A stretch of 9,409 nucleotides of DNA from CAYSLA01 sp964431685. Its GTDB lineage: Bacteria > Armatimonadota > UBA5829. Location: positions 1 through 9,409 of the forward strand of contig CAYSLA010000135.1 in assembly GCA_964431685.1 (NCBI GenBank), given 5' to 3'. The notes beneath the pieces were generated by a model. The model made no database searches, was not told the DNA's origin, and saw nothing but the letters and a program-made list of their open reading frames with translations. The position numbers were made by a program, and so were the translations under genes. Positions 4,683-9,409 of this stretch are shown here, piece after piece; the stretch's first letter is position 1, and each line of letters starts with the position of its first letter.

Positions 4683-5864
4683 TTGTGGCCAATCATGCGA
4701 GGATGGGACGGTCCTGCGTATCCTGAACTTGATTCAGGGCCGGGGTCAAATCCCGTCCCATCGAGGGCCATCGGAGCGTTATCTGTCTTGGCGGCAGTTT
4801 TCGTCACGATGTGTTGCGGCGTGGCTGCCTTCTCTGATACGGACTCGGCTGACACTCAGGAGGCCTCACCCACAGCATCAGACCATTCGACCTCACCGTC
4901 GGACTACTCTCCCGAGGTCGTACGCTTTACATTCCAGGGCAAGCGGAAATGGCAGAGGATAGTCATCGACGATCTGGACGCCCTGGTGGCCCCTTCCGGC
5001 GAGAAACTCCTCCCCATCAAACGCCTGCTCAGAGCGATAGGAGTGAAGCCAGTCGAATCAGACGCTGGACTTGCGTTCCAGGTTGACGGCGCCCCAGCGG
5101 TGGCCATTGACACGATGCACCGCCGAGTGACCATTGGAAACGCTACGGCAACAGTGGACATAGTGGCGGCACAATCCATTGTCACTCAGCAGGATGACTT
5201 CTATGTGCCCACATCTTCCGTCGCGTTCATGGTTTCGGGTGATCTGGCGTGGGACGAACAGCTCTACGCGTTCAACTGTGGTCTAAACAGGATGCTGCCG
5301 ATGTGGAAAGACTTCGGCGCCTCCATGTTCTCGGCCAGGACACAGATGATAGCGCCGGATCTGCCGGAGATTCTGCCTCCCGCGCAGCCGGGGACCAATG
5401 GACTGGACTTTATGCGATTGCGGGTGCGCTCAAGCGCCGAAATCATAGACCCGAATTCCCGTGGCAATGGACTGACTGCCGATGATATCACGCTAGACAC
5501 CTGGGGAAGCCTGGGTTCCGGGCAACTGAGGGTAAACGTGGGTGCGCGACCGTCTGGAGGGAACACCGCGGCCTACGGGGCAAGGCAGGACGCCCTGCGG
5601 CTGGATCTGATCGAGTGGAGCAAGAACATGGGTTCCACGGTGGTCGCAGCAGGAGACTCCCGATTTGGGCTCAACGACCTCATTCTGCCATACACAAGCC
5701 TTATGGGCCTGCGGATTCAGGGCACGACCGGGGACAGGGCATCTGATCCCGCGGTGCGCTCTTATCTCCAGCCTCGCAGTTTCCAGGGCTACGCACCTGT
5801 GGGTCGACGGTGGAAATATACGTTAACGACAGACTGTTCGACACGCAGCAGGTTGCCGCAATGA
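4683..5864 (+). CDS. outer-membrane usher, N-terminal part (frame broken near 5801)
   Basis: This is the first 374 residues of an FimD/PapC-like usher, followed by an out-of-frame tail that begins RRWKYT. TTG 4683 is chosen because GGGGAGG lies at 4668-4674 with an eight-base spacer; ATG 4695 is the alternative. An unusually long 28-residue leader, encoded partly by a palindrome, precedes the hydrophobic signal segment (about 30-50). Residues 93-200 resemble copper-amine-oxidase-N or stalk domains: LLPIKRLLRAIGVKP, then a paired DDFYVPTSSVAFMVSGDLAWDE. This is not the usual usher N-domain. From about 240 it has alternating beta-barrel strands and the usher-like GDSRFGLNDLILPYTSLMGL (324-343), reaching PRSFQGYAPVG, the entry to the plug. 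At that point the reading frame changes. One extra G at 5801-5803 would join it to the C-terminal part as a protein of about 1,027 residues, a normal usher size. Confidence 0.82.
   Translation: MWPIMRGWDGPAYPELDSGPGSNPVPSRAIGALSVLAAVFVTMCCGVAAFSDTDSADTQEASPTASDHSTSPSDYSPEVVRFTFQGKRKWQRIVIDDLDALVAPSGEKLLPIKRLLRAIGVKPVESDAGLAFQVDGAPAVAIDTMHRRVTIGNATATVDIVAAQSIVTQQDDFYVPTSSVAFMVSGDLAWDEQLYAFNCGLNRMLPMWKDFGASMFSARTQMIAPDLPEILPPAQPGTNGLDFMRLRVRSSAEIIDPNSRGNGLTADDITLDTWGSLGSGQLRVNVGARPSGGNTAAYGARQDALRLDLIEWSKNMGSTVVAAGDSRFGLNDLILPYTSLMGLRIQGTTGDRASDPAVRSYLQPRSFQGYAPVGRRWKYTLTTDCSTRSRLPQ
4702..4762. repeat. nested palindrome inside the usher leader (REP-like)
   Basis: GATGGGACGG (4702-4711) pairs perfectly with CCGTCCCATC (4753-4762). 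Inside it, CCTGAA (4722-4727) pairs with TTCAGG (4733-4738) around CTTGA. The element is read in frame as part of the long hydrophilic leader before the usher signal segment. Its form resembles dispersed REP-type palindromes, and it may be an insertion into the start of the gene. Confidence 0.6.
5801..5803 (+). other. apparent one-base deletion in the usher gene
   Basis: Upstream, the usher frame reads through GYAPVG. Downstream, the homologous continuation STVEIYVNDRLF is in another frame. Adding one G to the GGG at 5801-5803 gives A-P-V-G-S-T-V-E-I-Y without a break. It is either a sequence error or a true frameshift. Confidence 0.75.
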
Positions 5865-7768
5865 GCGCCGCCGCGCCGCCAGGTTCAGGCGAATGGTCTT
5901 TCGACAACGTCGGCATCCCTGGCGGACGAAGGAGCGAGGTGAGAATAGTAGTCACAGATCCGTCCGGCAACAAGACGGTGAGTCGCCAGAACCTGCTGGC
6001 CAGCCCTATGCTGGAACCCAGGGGGCGCCTGTCATATACAGCAGGCATAGGCACAAACCGTAATCGGTTGTCGATCTCGGAAACCAGCGGCCTGCTGGCC
6101 GGGGCCAGGGCAACCTTAGGTCTCAGTGACAGACTTACGGTCGGGCTGGCAGCTTCGTTCTCGGGCGGATTCTACGACCGCCTCGTTTCCGGAATCACGG
6201 CTCAGCGCCGGGTCTACCCAAAGAACAGTTCCAGCATCAGCGGCGAGTTCGCCTGGTCACCGGCGGACACGGTGCTGCTGTCCGGCACGACAGCTTACAA
6301 TGTGAACGTTGGCAAGGATGATTCCGTGGGGTCAGGAGCGTGGGCGGCGCTAGTAGACTGCGATGTGTTTGCAGGGAAATCAACACTGATAAGCGGGCGG
6401 CTCTTTCACTACGGACGTTCCTTCTTCAATGGCACCAATCCATCACTCACAGACCGGTCGGGCTTCGCTCTGAACACGAGTCACGAGATGGGCAGTATGA
6501 CAATGACGGCCGCAGTCGGGACTGTCTCTGGAAGCATCTCTGCCTCCTCATATGACAAAGTCAGAATAGGCTTCCAGAAGATGGCGATTGGAGCCAGATT
6601 TGGCAGAACATCTATGCTCAAGGCCCAAGTCGACAGGGTAGATCCGGGCGCCGGGCGTTCAGCTAACGTCATCGCGTCGGTTGCTCTCAGTACCGAGGTC
6701 GCCAGAGCGGCTCGGTTGGAGATGTTCGCCTCCGCGGGCAGCCCACTGGTAACAGGATTTGACGGCGAATTGCTTGAGGGCCTGTCACTGCCACTGAATC
6801 TGTATGAAAGCCCTCGGAAAGCGGTCGGCCTGTCCACGTCGCTGGGACCCAGGCAGAGCCTGTCGGTGCAGTATCTCGACAATGCGGCTTACAGAAGGGT
6901 AACGCTGGTTCACAACCTGCTGCCAAACAGTGGACGCTCGTTGTTTAGCAGGCTGGCACTTCGCACTGAACTGGGCCGCGACCTCACATCGGGTATGCCC
7001 TATGCAGAGGGGCGCATCGAGTACAGGCCGTCGGCTCTGTCACAGTCCAGCATGAGCGTGAGGGGCCGCTATCACAACGGCGAATGGAGAGCCATGTTCA
7101 GCGCCAATACGACCGAGCTTTTTGGCTTCTTCCAGCGCCAGCCAAAGAGAGTTACAAACAGTGGAGTCGATCCGCAGAACGGGGCCATCAACGGGGTTGT
7201 CTTCCTGGACTTCGACGGAAACGGGATGCAGGAACGGGGCGAACCGGGCATGAGCGACATCAAAGTCTTGACCAACAATCGCCGCTCATCGGTTGCGGGC
7301 AGATCAGGCTATTTCATCCTGCCGGTGCGAAGCAGAACGAAAGAAGAGCGCGTGTATCTGGACGTGGCGAGCGTTCCCGCGAACTACTCTCTGTCAAATG
7401 GGATTCAGACCGCGCGGATAGCTCCGGGGAGCATTACGCGAGTAAGTCTGGGTATAACTCCGCTGCACGCAATTGCGGGGAAAGTTGTGATATCGAACGA
7501 GAGCGGCGGGAAGAATCCGCTGGCCGGTGTTCGCGTATTCGCCACTAAGGCCGGCAACGGAGTAAAGCTGCCGGATTCGGTGACTGCAGGAGATGGCACG
7601 TTCTACATTGGAGATGTCAAACCCGGCGAATATGATATCCATATCGACGCTAAGACCATCCCCGAGGGCTGTGCCCTGCCCGCCGAACAGAACCGCGTTG
7701 TGGTTGCGGCGGCAAAAGACTCCCAGGAGATAAACTTAGGAGAGATTGCGCTGAGTCCGGCACATTAG
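5810..7768 (+). CDS. outer-membrane usher, C-terminal part: plug, barrel, two C-terminal beta domains
   Basis: This is the continuation of the frame-broken usher. GTG 5810 is only the first in-frame start codon and has no clear ribosome-binding site, so independent translation is doubtful. Residues 1-70 look like the usher plug domain (EIYVNDRLFDTQ, then WSFDNVGIPGG, EVRIVVTDPSGNK and the SPMLEPRGRLSYTAGIG exit). About residues 75-450 are amphipathic strands of the transmembrane barrel. From about 457, a domain with DFDGNGMQERGEPG and a later AGRSGYFILP resembles SdrD-B/Cna-B-like domains. From about 556, AIAGKVVI, LAGVRVFATKAG, TAGDGTFYIGDVKPGEYDI resembles a carboxypeptidase-regulatory/prealbumin-like domain. 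Such beta domains replace the classical usher CTD1/CTD2. The protein would form the secretion pore and assembly platform for the fibre. Two residual uncertainties remain: whether the intact gene is functional, and whether it has only this one frame break. Confidence 0.82.
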   Translation: MEIYVNDRLFDTQQVAAMSAAAPPGSGEWSFDNVGIPGGRRSEVRIVVTDPSGNKTVSRQNLLASPMLEPRGRLSYTAGIGTNRNRLSISETSGLLAGARATLGLSDRLTVGLAASFSGGFYDRLVSGITAQRRVYPKNSSSISGEFAWSPADTVLLSGTTAYNVNVGKDDSVGSGAWAALVDCDVFAGKSTLISGRLFHYGRSFFNGTNPSLTDRSGFALNTSHEMGSMTMTAAVGTVSGSISASSYDKVRIGFQKMAIGARFGRTSMLKAQVDRVDPGAGRSANVIASVALSTEVARAARLEMFASAGSPLVTGFDGELLEGLSLPLNLYESPRKAVGLSTSLGPRQSLSVQYLDNAAYRRVTLVHNLLPNSGRSLFSRLALRTELGRDLTSGMPYAEGRIEYRPSALSQSSMSVRGRYHNGEWRAMFSANTTELFGFFQRQPKRVTNSGVDPQNGAINGVVFLDFDGNGMQERGEPGMSDIKVLTNNRRSSVAGRSGYFILPVRSRTKEERVYLDVASVPANYSLSNGIQTARIAPGSITRVSLGITPLHAIAGKVVISNESGGKNPLAGVRVFATKAGNGVKLPDSVTAGDGTFYIGDVKPGEYDIHIDAKTIPEGCALPAEQNRVVVAAAKDSQEINLGEIALSPAH

Positions 7769-7777
7769 CCAGCGCCG

Positions 7778-7794
7778 GCAGGGCAAGCCTCTGC
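7778..7794. terminator. weak hairpin between the convergent usher and barrel genes
   Basis: GCAGGG (7778-7783) can pair with CTCTGC (7789-7794), six pairs with one G-U, around CAAGC. It lies in the 25-base gap between the usher stop (7766-7768) and the stop of the opposite gene. There is no strong T-tract, so it is only a weak candidate for a two-way terminator. Confidence 0.2.
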
Positions 7795-8447
7795 TACTTC
7801 AAAGGCGTCGACCAGGCAAAATTCACTACGTATCCGTCGCCCGAGTCAACGGAATTGCCGATGCTTCTCGCGACAGTCAGAGACAGGCTGCAATTCAGGC
7901 ACGCAACTACGCCAAACGATGCCGAGTTCTCGTTGCCACTGATGTAGTCGGCCTGGAAAGTGAATCTACTTCCGTGCGAATGATCGACGCCGACCATACA
8001 TCTTGTCTTGCGCTCTATGTCGATAATCCCGCCGTGCAGCCGCATTCGGCCGAAGCGTCTTGTCGCCACGGCAAAAGGCTGCGGATGATCATTCTTGCTC
8101 ACTGTCTGTGTGCCAAGCGCGACGGCTGGAGTCGTTCTGGATTCATCAAGCACCCGCCACTTGGCATTCAACCAGTGGTCCGAACTGCCGCTCGTCGAGC
8201 GGTCCAATCCGAACTCGATGCCGCGGCCAACGCCAAACTGAAGTAGAGCGAAGCTGTCGCAATCGCCGCCCCACGGGGTTCCGGTTCCGACGGACTCGAT
8301 TTCCAGACTCACCATGCTCTCGTCAAGTACGTCGGCTGTAGGAATAACATTCAGTCCTGACGGTGCGCTCATTGCGGGCAGGCAACTGGCCATCAAGACC
8401 GATATGCAACAAAACATCTGGTGAAACCCCAAACTTCGCAAAACCAT
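7794..8447 (-). CDS. exported, probable outer-membrane beta-barrel protein
   Basis: A 217-residue protein with a likely signal peptide (residues 1-28: MVLRSLGFHQ, a hydrophobic core, then LPAMSA). ATG 8447 has AGAGG only two bases upstream, so ATG 8417 (residue 11) is an alternative start. The mature part begins GLNVIPTADVLDESMVSLEIE. It then alternates polar and non-polar residues in short strands (FALLQFGVGRGIEFGLD, AVALGTQTV, FTFQADYIS, LSLTVARSI) and ends in YVVNFAWSTPLK. The early IPTADVL pattern followed by SLE and a GIEFGLD strand resembles small YjbH-like or porin-like barrels; I do not recognise a precise family. It is convergent with the usher gene (25 bases apart), so it is not in the same transcript. 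Four cysteines in the mature part (about 63, 138, 184 and 187) are unusual for a barrel and could form disulfides. Confidence 0.72.
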   Translation of the reverse strand: MVLRSLGFHQMFCCISVLMASCLPAMSAPSGLNVIPTADVLDESMVSLEIESVGTGTPWGGDCDSFALLQFGVGRGIEFGLDRSTSGSSDHWLNAKWRVLDESRTTPAVALGTQTVSKNDHPQPFAVATRRFGRMRLHGGIIDIERKTRCMVGVDHSHGSRFTFQADYISGNENSASFGVVACLNCSLSLTVARSIGNSVDSGDGYVVNFAWSTPLK

Positions 8448-8767
8448 ATCCTCTTTTCTGTATCACTAGCCCGAATAACTCTTGACAGGAGTAAATGGAG
8501 CACACTCTGTCGAAGTAGTCTTTGATAGAAAACACTGAGAGAGAGGATGCTCCAGACTTATAATACGACACTTGACTTGTTCTTTCCTCCAGCTATTGTC
8601 GCTCAGTGTCGTTGATTTGTCAACGGGTCGAGCTCCCCGAAAATGCGATCTCTTCAGAACTGCGGAATACATCCAACCAAGGACAGCGAGCGCCCGAAAG
8701 ACATCGCACTCCGTGCGGAAAGGCGATTGCCGGACTGAACACTTGGGGATATAATGGAGGCATTGCC
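8448..8767. other. gene-poor intergenic region with weak promoter-like motifs
   Basis: I see no convincing coding sequence in these 320 bases. They hold two perfect TATAAT hexamers on the plus strand (8559-8564 and 8750-8755), TTGACT-N16-TATTGT at 8572-8599, and a small GTTGA-TTTG-TCAAC hairpin at 8611-8624. GGAGCA (8498-8503) and TGCTCC (8548-8553) form long-distance arms. Any of these could belong to the divergent genes on either side; none is decisive. Confidence 0.4.
8727..8755 (+). promoter_or_regulatory. promoter-like TTGCCG-N17-TATAAT before the zinc-ribbon gene
   Basis: TTGCCG (8727-8732) and a perfect TATAAT (8750-8755) have ideal 17-base spacing. However, the expected start near 8762 would lie after the GGAGG ribosome-binding site (8756-8760) and leave a leader of only about six bases. 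Either this promoter is coincidental or the message is nearly leaderless. Confidence 0.28.
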
Positions 8768-8977
8768 ATGCAGACAGTGAAGTGCGACAAATGTGGACAT
8801 ACATTCGGTGTCGAGGGAGTTGAACGCCCACAGGTACCGGGATGGCCTGGTTCACTGGTCAGCGACGGAATGCAGTGGTCAGACGAAGACTGCACTCACT
8901 GCCACTTCTGTTTGTATGAAGAGTGCGAGGTTTTTCTGCGTCACAGTCGCTGGCTCTGCAAGGATTGCCGTCCGTGA
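8768..8977 (+). CDS. small zinc-ribbon-like protein
   Basis: A 69-residue protein starting at ATG 8768 with GGAGG at 8756-8760, seven bases upstream. It has three CxxC pairs, at residues 6-9 (CDKC), 42-45 (CTHC) and 64-67 (CKDC), plus Cys48 and Cys53. Pairs 1 and 2 or 2 and 3 could bind zinc as in zinc ribbons. The middle is a hydrophilic linker with PGWPGS. There is no signal peptide, so it is probably cytoplasmic. No specific family or partner is recognised; it stands alone between a divergent barrel gene and a convergent tRNA gene. Confidence 0.7.
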   Translation: MQTVKCDKCGHTFGVEGVERPQVPGWPGSLVSDGMQWSDEDCTHCHFCLYEECEVFLRHSRWLCKDCRP

Positions 8978-9007
8978 CCACCGTCCCACGCAGTTGGTAC
9001 ATAAAAA

Positions 9008-9082
9008 TGGAGCGGGAGACGAGGATCGAACTCGCAACATCCAGCTTGGAAGGCTAGCGCTCTACCATTGAGCTACTCCCGC
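9008..9082 (-). tRNA. tRNA-Gly (anticodon TCC)
   Basis: Read on the minus strand, the gene starts GCGGGAG, pairing with CTCCCGC in a full 7-bp acceptor stem. The D-arm is GCTCAATGGTAGAGC. The anticodon loop CTTCCAA has anticodon TCC (complement of 9048-9050), and the T-loop is TTCGATC. The discriminator base is T, and CCA is encoded (9010-9008). It reads GGA and wobble-related glycine codons. Confidence 0.97.
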
Positions 9083-9171
9083 CCATCTATCAGTGGCATG
9101 TTATCATGCGCCGCTGCCATTGTCAAGACGCTGCGATTGGCGTAGGGTGCGTCCCAAATTGAAGGTAAACT

Positions 9172-9409
9172 TCATGCTGCCCTGGCGTATGTTGATAGAT
9201 CGTCGTTTCGATTGCTCAACAGGTGTGATCTTAGGTGCATCATGGTCTCAGCGCCTCTCTCGGACCAGCGCATTCCCGACTGCTTGAGGCGTTGAGTCAC
9301 AACTGTCTTGCAGGCGCTTTCCACAAGTCCGCTTCCTATGTGATAACCATTAGCTTTGGGCTCTATGAGATTTCTTGTGGGTAGAGATGCAGTTTGCCGT
9401 AGTTAAACA
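9172..9409 (-). pseudogene. C-terminal remnant of an ISKra4-type transposase, cut by the window edge
   Basis: The minus strand encodes GYHIGSGLVESACKTVV, then QRLKQSGMRWSERGAETM and a leucine-rich end, stopping at TGA (9174-9172). IGSGxVExACK followed by SGMRW is the C-terminal signature I associate with ISKra4-family DDE transposases. Going upstream, this frame meets a TAA at 9405-9403, while a neighbouring frame reads NYGKLHLYPQEIS and then stops. This suggests a frameshifted, inactive copy. The rest of the element lies outside the window. No terminal inverted repeat was identified between 9083 and 9171. Confidence 0.6.

Noticed and set aside
4702..4762. tRNA-like fold (acceptor-like stem, 5-bp stem with a 7-base loop, GTCAAAT loop).
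   Set aside because: Only 61 bases, no D-arm, position 33 is not T, the T-stem is short, and it lies inside an open coding frame; better described as a palindromic repeat.
8323..8571. Minus-strand open frame overlapping the start of the barrel gene.
   Set aside because: No recognisable pattern or ribosome-binding site; it is a shadow of the barrel gene and its upstream region.
8606..8767. Longer version of the zinc-ribbon protein starting at 8606.
   Set aside because: The extra 54 residues are of low complexity with no motif, while ATG 8768 has a clear GGAGG and starts just before the first CxxC pair.
9093..9287. Plus-strand open frame of 64 codons after the tRNA.
   Set aside because: It lies largely antisense to the transposase remnant and has no supporting signals.

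Overview
The window looks like accessory chromosome from a diderm (Gram-negative) bacterium of moderately high GC. An outer-membrane usher, a pilin-type periplasmic chaperone and a second likely outer-membrane barrel imply an outer membrane, and an almost perfect -24/-12 site implies sigma-54. I cannot name the phylum; an uncultured lineage such as Armatimonadota is only a guess. A run of exactly 100 N inside one gene, and a one-base frame break in another, point to a draft or metagenome assembly.

Layout. (1) 98-2155 (+): a soluble sensor phosphatase with three PAS domains and a C-terminal SpoIIE/RsbU-type PP2C domain, behind a sigma-70-like promoter. (2) 2122-2310 (-): a 62-residue protein with ten cysteines, whose 3' end overlaps that of the phosphatase; a GC-rich palindrome lies at 2366-2403. 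(3) 2468-2890 (-): a small TPR protein. (4) 2891-3279: a control region with two dyads, a sigma-54 promoter and one arm of a 22-bp inverted repeat. (5) 3280-7768 (+): a non-classical chaperone-usher locus in the order pilin-like subunit (interrupted by the N gap), two hairpins, PapD-like chaperone, then an usher split by a one-base frame break. (6) 7794-8447 (-): a secreted, probably beta-barrel outer-membrane protein, convergent with the usher. (7) 8448-8767: a gene-poor gap with weak promoter-like motifs. (8) 8768-8977 (+): a small zinc-ribbon-like protein. (9) 9008-9082 (-): tRNA-Gly(TCC) with encoded CCA. (10) 9172-9409 (-): the decayed C-terminal end of an ISKra4-type transposase running off the window.

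How it may work. The subunit, chaperone and usher probably form one transcription unit that starts at the sigma-54 promoter, so an enhancer-binding activator would control surface-fibre production. Hairpins between the subunit and the chaperone could raise the subunit:chaperone:usher ratio. The usher departs from the FimD/PapC plan. It carries an N-terminal domain resembling copper-amine-oxidase-N/stalk repeats and two C-terminal Ig- or prealbumin-like domains. The most intriguing non-coding signal is the perfect 22-bp inverted repeat flanking the subunit gene. It could be an invertible (phase-variable) segment or a long-range RNA stem. A 9-mer (TGGCACGAA) that overlaps the sigma-54 -24 element occurs four times around the same gene.
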